Source: Hysterium pulicare CBS 123377
Taxonomy: Eukaryota; Ascomycota; Dothideomycetes; Hysteriales; Hysteriaceae
Direction: 5' to 3'
DNA: 64,000 nt
NCBI GenBank assembly: GCA_000467715.1
Contig: AJFK01000144.1
Coordinates: 37,805 to 101,804, forward strand
A program made the position numbers and the translations under genes. Of the stretch, positions 1-9,715 are shown piece after piece. Position 1 is the first letter of the stretch, and each line of letters opens with the position of its first letter. Under the pieces are notes generated by a model. The model made no database searches. It saw only the letters and a list, made by a program, of their open reading frames with translations, and was not told the DNA's origin.

Positions 1-1502
1 AATAATGGATTTTAGCACGATTTAATGGCCCAGTGAGGTTAGGAAATGTAGCATTTCCTCGGCCTCAACCTTTGGAGCGCCCTTTTCTTCTGCGGAGAAC
101 CGCGATACTCTTTCACGGGTGACAGCCGGGCTGGAAGAAGGCCCTTTCGGTCCTTTTTGATTTGGTCGTCTTAGGCGCCCGGATCGCGAAGGAACCGCAT
201 GGACCTCTCCGAGACCCTGGATGAGTAGTATGCGCGAGGTTGCACACGAGAGACTGTGTGGTGCTGCCTAGTGGCCGATGAAAAAGCTTGAATCAATGAA
301 AGATGAAGATGCCCGGGATGGACTGTCGATGCTCGATGGCGAAACTTGGAAAGCAGTCAAAGCGAACATGGAGACTCGGCAACGTTTTGTATCAGCTGGA
401 TGTGCCCCGGTGCGACTCTTAGTTTGATTGAAGAGGGGGCGGAGTGCACAAGGAGCTGCTGTGCTCACCAGCTTTAATTTGGGTGCGTTGGTTTTGACGT
501 TGGCGTGGTCAGGAAACGAATTCAGCCAATTTCAAAGAGCCAAGCCGAGCCAAGCATTCAAGAGATCCAGACCCACCTGGCTGGTAAAACCATCCCCTTC
601 AGCGATTCCCCTTCAAATAATGAAAAGGAACGGCGCACAACCTTGTACGTAATAATGGACGAATCGTGGCCTGCGCATATGACAGCTCTACTTTAGCGTA
701 CAAATATTATGCCTCGCCGATCGTTTGGCAATACGGGGTCGTGCCCTAAAAATGACGATATTTCGTGGATGGCTGACGAGAGTCTAGATCTCTGGAGGCT
801 TGAAGAGCTGTATCAAAATGCGGTTACACACAATCAAACAGTATCATGTCGCGCAACGCAGAATTGCACGCCAATGAGTTCGCGAGGGGTGTCAGCTTGA
901 ATCACCTCATCGCGAGGAGCTGTATGGTCAATGCAGAAGCATGACAAACCGTATATGGAGATGGCTACGAGCGTCGGCTGGGCTGAACCTCCCAGTAATG
1001 CCAGCGATGCACTGGAGCACATAGCCTTAGAGATGGAAAGACGACACGAAGGCCCCAAAGCCAAGCACGAAATGCCTCAGATCACCCTAGGTCTCGGGCT
1101 TCGCATTTCAGCTCCTACATCATCGGGTTTCAACAAAGTATTCCCCCCTCCACTGCAGGTCCACGCCGTCCTCGCTCCAGTGGATGGCAATTCCATTCGG
1201 CCGTCTCATTCGCATTGTCTTACGCAACTCTCCCCAGAATGTCAATCATGCAGACTCTCCAACATGAATGAAACTCCCTGCATGTTTCAATGCTAAGCTT
1301 TTGTGCTAAGCTTTACTGATTTGCAACTAACGCCAGATCGGGTGTAATTTCCATCTAGTATAAAGCTTGGCCGAATCGCTATTGCTTCACTGCAGAGCTG
1401 GTCCTTCTTGTACAATTTTACATTCTTTCTTTGTGCCGGTCACATAATTCTGTTCCTATTCCACGTTCGTTATATACTTTTCAAGCGTAGACTCAGTTCA
1501 CC
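1..1502. other. Intergenic, no supported gene
   Basis: Only short overlapping ORFs without recognisable motifs occur here. A TATAAAG at 1359-1365, about 140 bp before the ATG at 1503, is a plausible core promoter for the next gene. Confidence 0.6.
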
Positions 1503-2384
1503 ATGAAGTTCATCCAGCCTCTTGCGCTCGCCTTTCTCGTCGGCCTAGTTGCCGCATCTCCTATCCCTGATCAGGATGGAGGTATGATAAAATACCTTTC
1601 GGACATTCTCTTATTTCATCACTGACTAGTTTCAGCTCTGGTATCCCGAGATGGTGCTCTCGCCGACGCCCGAAACGCTCCCCTCGACTCTATCATCGAG
1701 GAACGATCCCCTGTCCCCGAACCCAAGAAGAAGAAGGGAAAAGGAAAGGGCAAGGGCAAAGGAAAAGCAAAGGCTAAGGCCAATGCTCGTGATATCGAGA
1801 CCGTAGAGAGCAAGTTCCTCGAACGTGATGCGGAGCCAATGGCTCTTGAGGATGCCCTTGAGGAGAGAGGTAAGTGTTATATGTCTTGTATTCTTTTTTG
1901 AATTGGTGATTGACTAGTCAATAGACCCTTCTCCCAAGAAGAAAGGCAAAGGAAAGGCAAAAGGCAAGAAGGGAAAAGGCAAGGCCAAAGCCAAGGCCGC
2001 CGGTGCCGCTCGCGATGCTGAGCCACAGAGTGAGCTCGTTGAGCGTGAGGCCGAAGCCGAAGCCGAAGCCGAGCCTTTGAGCGACCTTGACATTGAAGAA
2101 CGATGTAAGTCTTCATATTACTCGCTGTAATCACCCTCCTAACATTCATCTCAGCCCCCAAGAAGAAAGGAAAAGGAAAAGGCAAGGGTAAGGCCAAGGG
2201 TAAAGGCAAGGCCAAGGCCGCTGGTGCCGCCCGTGATGCTGAGCCTGAGAGTGAGCTCGTCGAGCGTGAAGCTGAAGCCGAACCCTTGAGCGACATTGAT
2301 ATTGAAGAACGCTCTCCCAAAAAGAAGGGAAAGGGAAAAGGCAAGGGTAAAGGCAAAGGGAAGGCGAAAGGCAAGGCCAACTAA
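1503..2384 (+). CDS. Secreted Lys/Gly-rich repeat protein, four exons
   Basis: Exons 1503-1581, 1636-1869, 1925-2104 and 2155-2384. The N-terminus is a clear signal peptide (MKFIQPLALAFLVGLVAASP). The mature part alternates basic KGKGKAK blocks with acidic blocks rich in EAEAE and DLDIEER, in at least three repeat units. The second and third introns both fall in phase 1 immediately after a Glu-Glu-Arg, so one exon equals one repeat unit; the last unit boundary (EERSP near 2310) has no intron. I do not recognise the family. There are few or no cysteines, so a disulfide-rich fold is unlikely; a charged, disordered secreted protein or cell-wall-associated protein is more likely. ATG choice is fixed by the signal peptide. 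Confidence 0.85.
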
Positions 2385-3435
2385 GCAACAAGCAAATGAT
2401 CGGCGACCTAGATCACGAGTCCCAGGCCAGCCCCCCAACCCTCCTCTTGCGCTCCCTTTTGTATCTTTGAAATCAATGTAACCTTGCTTCCCATGTCCGC
2501 GTTCTTGTATATTCGTAGTCACGGTCGATAGAGACGAAGAACATAAAATAGACGGCGTTGAGGAGTTTGCATACAACCGTGCAGAATATACCTAGTAACA
2601 TGTCAATCGGTAGTTACTAAGATCAAAGTGGTCCTAGTTGGCGCCAAGAGACCTTGTGAACATGCTGTTCACTGTCGACGTCCTGAAACCGTCCCTCAAG
2701 GACGAAACCGTTTCGCATAACCTCCACACCTGCATGACTAACTCCTTCGGCTCGACCTACCGCTTGGGGTTGGTCAGACCACGATCCTCAGTAAACTACC
2801 TAAAAGGGAAACTTCTGAAGAAAAGCGTTGAATCCTCCGAACCATTCGATCAACGACGGGCCGATTCGGTCTCGAAATGATGAAATGGTCTCAGAGGTCA
2901 TAATGCACTTTTATCGAGACTCCGATGTCTCGAATGCCTTGATATGCAGTCGTTGGGGTTCGTTTGAGGACCGCAATCACTCGCTGGAGCATAAGTTCGT
3001 CACGGTCTAAGGAGCAGTCTTTCCAGCTGTCAGGCAACAGGTTACACTAATTCTCAGACAGTAATTTCCGTAAGAATGTATCGGTATATGACGTGGGTCA
3101 TAACGTGGACGACGTTGGCCATGCACGACATGGATGACTATGGAAGAATGTGAGCCATGGCATGGAGGGAGGATCATAGGCCATCATGAAGAATCATGGG
3201 CCACGACATGGACGAGGAGGGATTGGTTACAGGTGCGAAGAGTGAGACAAAGGGAGTGGTGTTTGTGAATAGGAATGGTAAGATAGTGTTGGAGGTGTAT
3301 GGTAGAGAAGAGAGTCTAAGGGATGCTTCTGAACATTTCTAATAAGTTAACCTTATAATACCCAATTCTTCTAGTGGAAACCAACTCGTGTAAATGCATG
3401 TGCACGGAGGTCAATCGCTTTCACTTCTATTAGCC
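2385..3435. other. Intergenic, no supported gene
   Basis: Contains the 3' flank of the Lys/Gly gene and imperfect short repeats of CATGG and GGCCATG type around 3105-3230. The ORFs at 2638-3010 show no recognisable features. Confidence 0.5.
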
Positions 3436-3436
3436 C

Positions 3437-3690
3437 AAAAAGCAAAATTAAAAGATTCAATACCTGGTCCTTAGCTATTCGAATCTTCGAAGAGTAAAAA
3501 ATTCAGAGGCCGCAGCCTCCTATGAAAACTCAAGGGTTTATCACCAGCGTCTCTCGGACTGGCTTACTAGTTTGTTGATTGATGTGTTGGTGTCTGGTGA
3601 CTGGTGACTGGTTACTGGTTACTGGTTACTGGTTGACTGTTGTTGACTGGGTTGAGAGAGACCACCGGGCCAACAGTGCGCTGTTGACGG
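3437..3690 (-). ncRNA. Candidate structured ncRNA, copy 1 of 3
   Basis: Read on the minus strand from the high-coordinate end: a hairpin CAACAG/CTGTTG (3671-3686); a long helix with GTCTCTC/GAGAGAC enclosing a variable loop of TGGTTAC-type repeats; the single-stranded motif TGATAA; a weak hairpin; TTTTCATAGGA; then hairpin GAGGC/GCCTC with a tetraloop (3506-3519). A tRNA B-box-like GATTCGAATA lies at 3477-3485, followed by T-runs (3437-3453). A TATA-like motif lies near 3714-3719. The same order recurs in copies 2 and 3. This is inferred from pattern and pairing; no family was recognised. Confidence 0.45.
3594..3648. repeat. Short tandem repeat, TGGTTAC/TGGTGAC unit
   Basis: Roughly seven imperfect copies of a 7-bp unit (ACTGGTT/ACTGGTG). 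It lies inside the apical loop of the long helix of candidate ncRNA copy 1. Confidence 0.8.
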
Positions 3691-3843
3691 GGAAATGGAA
3701 ATTTAAATGAAACATATAACTCAAAACAGAATTGAAAGGATGCAACGTACCCAGTTAATGCGCTCAACAGTATAAATAGATCTTCACTGTGAAAGGGGGT
3801 GTTCTTACCACTTTCAACCGACAAGCAGAATTGGCGTCACTAA

Positions 3844-3861
3844 CTAGCTAGCTAGCTAGCT
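3844..3861. repeat. (CTAG)n microsatellite
   Basis: Four tandem CTAG units between candidate ncRNA copies 1 and 2; self-complementary. Confidence 0.85.
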
Positions 3862-3956
3862 TCCTTAATCTTCCACTACTCACAGTTTAAAGACAAAAAG
3901 AAGAGATAGATGGGTTTAATTGACAGCTATCTTGAATTCGCGTTAACAAGCTAGGC

Positions 3957-4196
3957 AAAACAAATAAAGACTACTGCAGTTATTCGAACCCAAGAGTTGC
4001 AAAAAGTTCGGAGACCGCAGTCTCCTATGAAAACCCCTCGGGGGATTTTATCACCGATGGCCTCTCTCGAATCTTTGGGTTCTTTGGTGTCTCTTGGTGT
4101 TCTTGGTGTTCTTGGTGTTCTTTGGGTTCTTTGGTGTTCTTTGGTGTTCTTTGGGTTTTGAGAGAAACCATCGAGCCAACAGTGCGCTGTTGACGA
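3957..4196 (-). ncRNA. Candidate structured ncRNA, copy 2 of 3
   Basis: Same architecture as copy 1. Hairpin CAACAG/CTGTTG at 4179-4194. A long helix CGATGG/CCATCG plus TCTCTC/GAGAGA (4055-4067 with 4160-4173), in which the intervening UU/GG pairs only as wobbles on the minus-strand RNA. Then GTGATA; a stem AAAA(T)CCCC/GGGGTTTT (4030-4049); TTTTCATAGGA; and hairpin GAGAC/GTCTC (4011-4024). B-box-like GGTTCGAATA at 3982-3990, T-run at 3957-3960, TATA-like TTTTAAAG at 4219-4226. The apical loop is filled by TTCTTTGGTG-type repeats. Confidence 0.5.
4071..4157. repeat. Short tandem repeat, TTCTTGGTG-type unit
   Basis: About nine imperfect 9-10 bp units, confined to the apical loop of the long helix of candidate ncRNA copy 2. 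Confidence 0.8.
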
Positions 4197-4352
4197 CAAG
4201 CCTAAAAAGTAAAGTGATTTTTAAAGGTGAGAGCTGAAAGAAAACAAAGCCATTCAGCGCGGTATGTGAATCGCATGATCTGATGGGAAGGAGCGCTCTT
4301 TCCTCTTTCGCACCATCACTATACCCGAGGCTATTAGCAAATCATGCCTCAC

Positions 4353-4548
4353 AAAAAGGCAAAAAGAATAGAATCATGAAAGAATCGAACACTTGAACCT
4401 ACATCTCGAATGGCAAAAGTTCAGAGACCCCAGCCTCCTATGAAAATACCCAGGTGTGGGAGTATCTTATCATCCGGGACTAGCGTCGTTGAACCGACGT
4501 TTCGACTGTCCATTCCTCAGTCGCCCGGGCCAGTAGTGGGCTACTGAC
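4353..4548 (-). ncRNA. Candidate structured ncRNA, copy 3 of 3
   Basis: The terminal hairpin here is CAGTAG/CTACTG (4531-4546), with paired changes at two positions relative to copies 1 and 2. The long helix is replaced by CCGGG/CCCGG (4474-4478 with 4524-4528) enclosing two small hairpins (CGTCG/CGACG and CGACTG/CAGTCG). Next come ATGATAAG, a stem with one bulged T (ATAC T CCCA/TGGGTAT), TTTTCATAGGA, and GAGGC/GTCTC (4424-4437), which needs one G-U wobble valid only on the minus strand. A B-box-like GTTCGATTC lies at 4382-4390, T-runs at 4353-4365, and TATATATAG at 4572-4580. Confidence 0.5.
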
Positions 4549-4599
4549 AACATGAGCAACGAATAAAATATTATATATAGGTGAAATATTGACAACTGC

Positions 4600-5151
4600 T
4601 AGAGTAGATTTTAGGTAGGCAGAGAAAGGGACTACAGGTAGGCAGTAGACGGGAATGAGGAAAGTGCAATGCCGTGTTCGAATATGGCGGTCTGAGTCAC
4701 CGATACTGAGACATGGATTCTCAGTGCGGTAGATAATAAGAAGATACGAATATGATTTGCTACTTCACCTATGAAAGGACTTGTCACGTTGATGTACATG
4801 CGTACGACCGTCAACCTGGTACGCTTCCTCTTGACAATTGAATGGTAAGCACCACGAGGCAACCACCAACGCCCCATTTGGAAGAACACTAAAGATCCCT
4901 CGAGTCTGAGGCCTAACAGGACCAGTTTCCCTGGCCTCATCCGCTCCCAAGTCTTTTGAGCATGTTGGACTCCTTTCTCTTAGCTCCCGGTATCTCAATC
5001 TCATCTGTGCGTATAAGGGACGTCGCTGAAGGATGCAGACTTCAAGCCTTCGAAGAAGATTGCCTCTAATACTCCATGGGCGCCAATTGGTGTTTTCGGC
5101 AGGTTATCGCGAGAAACGGCAATATGAACCTGTTGGAAACGTATGAGTGTC
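4600..5151. other. Intergenic, no supported gene
   Basis: Short minus-strand ORFs of 79-126 codons occur but have no recognisable motif and overlap each other in different frames. Confidence 0.5.
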
Positions 5152-5655
5152 TCAATCTCCATGCGAGTGAATCCAAATATCCTTCTCCTCAACCATAGGC
5201 TCATTCCGCCATTTCTTGAAAGCATCTTTAACCCACTCCGGAGGACCTGGCTGACCATGCATCCTTCCACTTCCCATCTTCTGCTGCTGGAGCGGGCAAG
5301 CAGGCCACTGCTGTCCCTTTTCTTCCTCCAACTTAGCAACCTCTTCCACAATCCCCAGACTCTTCTTTCTGTTCTCCTCAACCTTTGCTGTTATAGATTC
5401 GAGATGTCTTGCCTGTCTTTCTCGCGCTCTCGTTTCTAGATAAGCGGACAATTGATCGAGCCGGCTCGAAGCGAAGGTTTGAACGGTGTTAAAAAGGCGA
5501 TGTAATATCTCCCATAGGATGCGGTAGAGGAGCTCCGTCGCGATTGCGGTGCCTGTTTGGGCGTTGAAGACTCTTGTGAGGGCGAGCAAGCGGGAGGAGG
5601 ATGTTGTAGAGACTGGGATGGGGCGGTAGGGAACGAGGGATTGATCGTATGCCAT
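5152..5655 (-). CDS. Small hypothetical protein with coiled coil
   Basis: A 167-residue single-exon ORF from the first ATG (MAYDQSLVPYRPIP); the frame stays open upstream but without an earlier ATG. The first 30 residues are polar with a Pro-rich start. Residues about 30-60 form a mixed hydrophobic helix (ATELLYRILWEILHRLF). Residues about 65-110 are highly charged and coiled-coil-like (ETRARERQARHLES, EENRKKSLG). The C-terminus has Trp-containing acidic segments (EKDIWIHSHGD). The hydrophobic/coiled-coil pattern resembles small organellar or scaffold proteins, but I do not recognise it. A C-terminal intron cannot be excluded. Confidence 0.55.
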   Translation of the reverse strand: MAYDQSLVPYRPIPVSTTSSSRLLALTRVFNAQTGTAIATELLYRILWEILHRLFNTVQTFASSRLDQLSAYLETRARERQARHLESITAKVEENRKKSLGIVEEVAKLEEEKGQQWPACPLQQQKMGSGRMHGQPGPPEWVKDAFKKWRNEPMVEEKDIWIHSHGD

Positions 5656-6294
5656 TGTGGAGGTAATATGAGGATTGACGGACAGATGATCTGCTAATCG
5701 GATCAAATCGATGCAAGCAAGGTCAATCGCAAGTAGCTTCGATCTATTATGAATCGGCTTCAGGTTGCTTTGGAGGATTGAGTTCCAGGAGGGAGCCCAT
5801 GTGGTTAAATGTTGCGCCCAAAGCGGAACGTACAACGACCGACATCGTTTGAGGTTGGGGATCCTAATCCTTCGGGCTGAAAACTAAGTTGGAGATTTGT
5901 GGAGGTGTGGCCAATCATGAAGCTTCTCACAAGTCGGATGTTGCACGTGAAGTTCCGATCGGTGGGCGAGATCTCCGTGAGCGAAGGCCAAGCACGTAAG
6001 AAGACCTCTATCACCAATGCATAGAGTGTTTATTGAGCAGATATAAAAGCTCAGGAAAGACTAGAATGAACACATTAAAGTCATCCAGCGATCCTACAGG
6101 GCGCTCAAGTGTAAATTGCAACCTAATTCTTCGACAATTAGATAAGACACCATGAAATTGCTCGCGGAATATCATCGCGCGCTCATATACACAGAACAGA
6201 CCGCTGCGATATGTGGATATTAGGCAATATTATACATCGACTAAGATTAAACTCCTTCTAGGAACACTTTGTACATACAGCAACCTTTGCACAT
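5656..6294. other. Intergenic, no supported gene
   Basis: Upstream region of the minus-strand hypothetical gene and 3' flank of the DUF5321 gene. A TATAAAAG at about 6043 on the plus strand has no convincing ORF after it. Confidence 0.5.
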
Positions 6295-7068
6295 TTAATA
6301 GAATTTGGCATTTCCAAGTCTTACAGCTTCGATTTTTGCTTTTTCCGCCTCAGCCGCTGCATTTCCCTGTGCTTCTGCCTCCTTTGCAGCCTCTCTATTA
6401 GCCCTCCGTCGTTTTCTAGATTGGAAAAGAATGTCATCTTCCTCAATCTCCTCAAGAACTGTGACCCAAATTGTATTAGCCAAATGGGACCAAATTCATG
6501 CATGCAATTGAGATAGTCTCCACAGATCCTGAAATGACCTGACGAAATCTGATGCGTAGGATGATCTCGACTCACCTTCTTCCCATTCCTTCTCCTTCTC
6601 CGGATCCCCCGTCCCTAGAATCCTTTCAACATCCACATCCTCCCCCTTCTGCACCCTCTCAATAACCTCCCTCAACAATCCCATCTTTGCTTCTGCCTTG
6701 CGGTTGAAATTCGCCATGTCTCTCTTTAGCGACAGTGTTTGTATAGCTTGGGATCCTATAAGGAGCGCAAGGACTATGAAGGGCGTCGCGGGATTCCATT
6801 CTTTCGATTTTGGTTTTGCGGGCGCATTGGGGTCGCGGGGAGTGCGGAGAAATTTGGGGATGATGGATTGCCAGATTGAGGGTTGTGCTACTCGCGGAAG
6901 GGATTCTGTTGATATGAGGCGGTGATGAGTGATGCGGGAGGAGCTGCTTAACGCGCCGGAAAAGAGGAGAGAGAGGTTTCGAAATCGGGGTTGGAAGGGG
7001 GCATTGAGGAGGTGCAGAGAAGCAGAAGGTGATCGAAGAAGCTGTCGGAGAAGAGCTGATGATTCCAT
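6295..7068 (-). CDS. DUF5321-type mitochondrial inner-membrane protein
   Basis: Exons 7068-6576 and 6458-6295, joined in phase 1 (GTGAGT donor, CACAG acceptor), giving 218 residues. The N-terminus is Arg/Ser/Leu-rich and lacks acidic residues, as in a mitochondrial presequence. Around residues 85-115, KSKEWNPATPFIVLALLIGS leads into a single membrane span. Next is KRDMANFNRKAEAKMGLLRE, a segment VQKGEDVDVERILGTGD, and across the splice EWEEVLEEIEEDD. This order matches the ascomycete DUF5321 proteins that I recall; a link to F1Fo-ATP synthase assembly factors (INA17-like) is only a possibility. The start lies 260 bp from the divergent thioesterase gene, so the two probably share a promoter. 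Confidence 0.85.
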
Positions 7069-7327
7069 GTTTGTTGATAGTTTGCGGAGGTTGAGGAGGA
7101 AGCTTGGTGTGGTGCAACTTTTTTTTGGTCTTGCGGCTGGCTGTCAAATGTTTTGGGACTAGCGTGAGGACAAATGCGCGCCATTCGACAAGGTCCTTGA
7201 GCCGAGGTTTATCTTGTCACTACGAGATGTATGCCGGCGAGATGATCGATCTTCATGTTAAGCCTCTCATCCTCTACGACTATGAGAAGCTGAACGCGCG
7301 CATTTGTTCTCGAATTGCACCCTTGCA

Positions 7328-7935
7328 ATGGCCAGAGTAGGCATAAGCAGACACAGAGACCCAGCCATGCTTGATTCCAATGAGACGCCATTCGAGCGCG
7401 TTAAAAAATTCTGGGAACTCGGAGGTGTTGAAGGCTATGAGGTATGCCTCTCACGGTATCTCTGGGAAAGAGGAATCCAGCTGCTAACACATTCATTCTC
7501 TAGGGCCACGACTCCCTCCTTAGGCCACACATGTTCCTCCTAACCGCAGCCCAGGACCCCACGCCCTCAAATCCCCACCACGCCACAAGTACCTTCTCTC
7601 TCGTAGTCCCCAGCTCGATGTGCAATTGGTCTGGTTCCCTGCATGGCGGCGCTGTCGCCTTGATATTTGATATGTGCACTTCGCTCACAGTCTCAATTTG
7701 TTCGAAGGAAGGGTTTTGGGATACGGGACATGTTACTCGCACTCTGAATTGCACCTATTTGAGGCCGGCGAAGGATGGTCAGAAGGTGATTATTGAGAGT
7801 GAGGTCGTCCATCTGGGCAAAAGGATGGGTGTCATAAAAGGAGTTATTCGAGGGGCCGAAGGGGAGGATAACGAGGGGAAGGTGCTTTATACGTGCGAAC
7901 ATGGGAAGGCCTCGTTGGATGGATCGCGTTTATGA
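7328..7935 (+). CDS. HotDog-fold thioesterase (PaaI/ACOT13-like)
   Basis: Exons 7328-7441 and 7504-7935 (intron with GCTAAC branch and TCTCTAG acceptor), 181 residues. The diagnostic HotDog motif is CNWSGSLHGGAVALIFDMCT at about residues 70-90, where the HGG and the following Asp correspond to the active-site region of the 4HBT/PaaI family. A second conserved strand reads TRTLNCTYLRPAKDGQ. Expected activity is hydrolysis of an acyl-CoA thioester; the substrate cannot be read from sequence. No clear targeting signal. An alternative ATG lies at 7367. It is transcribed away from the DUF5321 gene. Confidence 0.88.
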
Positions 7936-8403
7936 TGATACTCTGCGGAGCGGGAGGCTGGCTTGGAAATGATCGTAGTACATATTGTGTTTGGAATTGG
8001 ACTATTTGATTACGATGCGCTTGTATTAGACATAGAAGGGAAAATGAAACCTTATGCACCTTGTATTAGAATCCAAATAGATGATCAGTACTGACACTTC
8101 CAAAGAAACCTTGAACCAATTTGAAACCTTCCCAAGCTGATTCTCATCATCGTGTATACTCAACCAATTGGTCAACCCCCAGGTAGATAACGAGATTTCG
8201 AGATCAATTGCAAAGCCCCTTGAAGTGCAATTTTATACATTGGTAGTAGGCGTTTGCGTAGGAGCGGGCCAACTACCGGCATGAGCCCAACTTGTGGACG
8301 GCAATTCCATAGGACCTCTTGGGGCCTTGTTCTTGGTATAACAAGGGAACACGCTATATAGGTAGAAATCAGATAATGCCAAACGAAGACTGGGGTTCTA
8401 GGC
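7936..8403. other. Intergenic, no supported gene
   Basis: Convergent 3' flanks of the thioesterase and the small secreted protein gene; no ORF with recognisable features. Confidence 0.6.
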
Positions 8404-8844
8404 TTACGAAGATGCTATGGAAACTACTTGTGGTTGGCCGTTGGCCATTGTCGTTGTCTGAGACAAGCCTTCGACTGTGGAGTAACAAGCCGGTCTCTTC
8501 CTCGGGAACCCAGTCGGTTTGTGCGGCCTGCCGGTCATGATATGGATGCCAGTGGGCCAATGTCCTCCAGCAGTCCCTCCATGATGACTATTATACATTA
8601 GCGCCTATGCGAAGCTGCTCCTATAGAGCACGACTTACTTAAAAGGCTTACAGCTCAATGATATTTCTGGATGTTGCTCTTTGAGCGAGGCACACGAGCC
8701 TATTCCAGCACTGTGGGAGATTAAGCCATTACTTGCGGTAGCATATGCGAGCCATAATACTTACCTAGGGTTAGCTGCATTATTGACTGCACCGGCGGCT
8801 CCCGCAAGAAGAAGAGGTAGCAGTGTCAAGAATTGGGTATGCAT
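8404..8844 (-). CDS. Small secreted protein, three exons
   Basis: Exons 8844-8765, 8710-8639 and 8587-8404, with GTAAGT donors and CCACAG and AATAG acceptors; the sum is exactly 112 codons. The product of 111 residues begins with a strong signal peptide (MHTQFLTLLPLLLAGAAGA). The mature part of about 90 residues has three cysteines (GSCAS, LSCKP, PACYS), a His/Gly-rich stretch (HHGGTAGGHWPTG) and a Thr/Gln-rich C-terminus. It has the size and layout of a fungal candidate effector or secreted peptide, but no known family is recognised. The first two exons are too short to stand out as ORFs. AT-rich TATA-like sequence lies at about 8945-8965. Confidence 0.7.
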
Positions 8845-9715
8845 TGTGGAATAGTATCGCAATAGGGGAATAAGAGGCTAGAAGCTAATCTTGTGCTAGC
8901 AAAATTGAAGACTTGAATAGATGATGGTTTGTTGAATATGAGTTTATAGCTGAGAATATAATAAAAGAACGACTGAGTAGGCACATGCTTCATTTATTGT
9001 TCTATGTTGAGTATAGGGGAGCGGAGCGTCGTCATCAAGACTTAAGGAATACGAATCCGTATTCCTCTTGTTGTCATTGACACATCCTATCAGCTCGTTA
9101 TCACACCAGGAGTAGGTCATAGATCTGGCTTCCGTGGTCTTCGTGAACATAAACGCATGGAAGAACCCGTGGGCCATCACTCTAGGATTACCTCTCACAC
9201 TAGAACATGCGTAGTCCTCTTAGGAGTTATGCCATCGGGCAATAAAGGACCAAGCAATGATAGGAAATTCCCATCTGAAGGATGTCGAATGCATGGGCAG
9301 AACTGGACGGAAGGATTCAATGCTTTAGCAATATGAACACATCATGAAATCCGAGGACGCATAACAACGAACGAGCTCTCATCTTTTTGGATACTGTGGC
9401 TATTCCTTCGCGGGGGGTCTCAAGACGCTTGTTTTGAGACAGCGGGATTCCTCCCAATGATAAAATCCCACAACACGCAGCAGAATGATGAGGGAAGGAA
9501 GACGTAAATATTGGATTCGATGAAGAGCTCCGCACAGTCATGTGCCAAAGGGAGATCGGTTGTGAAGTTCTTGATACTGGACATGGGGCTGATGGTCGGC
9601 AGGATGTCGGAGCTGGAGGTGACGAAGTTGCTGATCGCTGCCAAGACATGGACATCTAGGACATGCGAGTACTTGGTTCAACCTCAACACCACTAACATT
9701 CCGCACCCGACTACG
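8845..9715. other. Intergenic, no supported gene
   Basis: Holds the promoter of the small secreted protein gene and the upstream region of VPS5. ORFs at 9317-9777 are short, overlapping and without motifs. Confidence 0.55.

Noticed and set aside
1503-2384. Kex2-processed RiPP-type precursor
   Set aside because: It has a signal peptide and repeats, but I see no KR or RR cleavage sites between the units and no short conserved core peptide.
4424-4440. HDV-like ribozyme (ACCCCAGCCTCC resembles part of that family)
   Set aside because: The resemblance is limited to one copy. Copies 1 and 2 differ there in a way that keeps only a simple hairpin.
3437-4548. Ordinary tRNA genes or a tRNA-derived SINE
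   Set aside because: The A-box to B-box distance is about 190-200 nt, the T-arm does not close, and no cloverleaf can be folded. A SINE remains possible, but the covarying hairpins and spaced TATA-like boxes fit a functional ncRNA family better.
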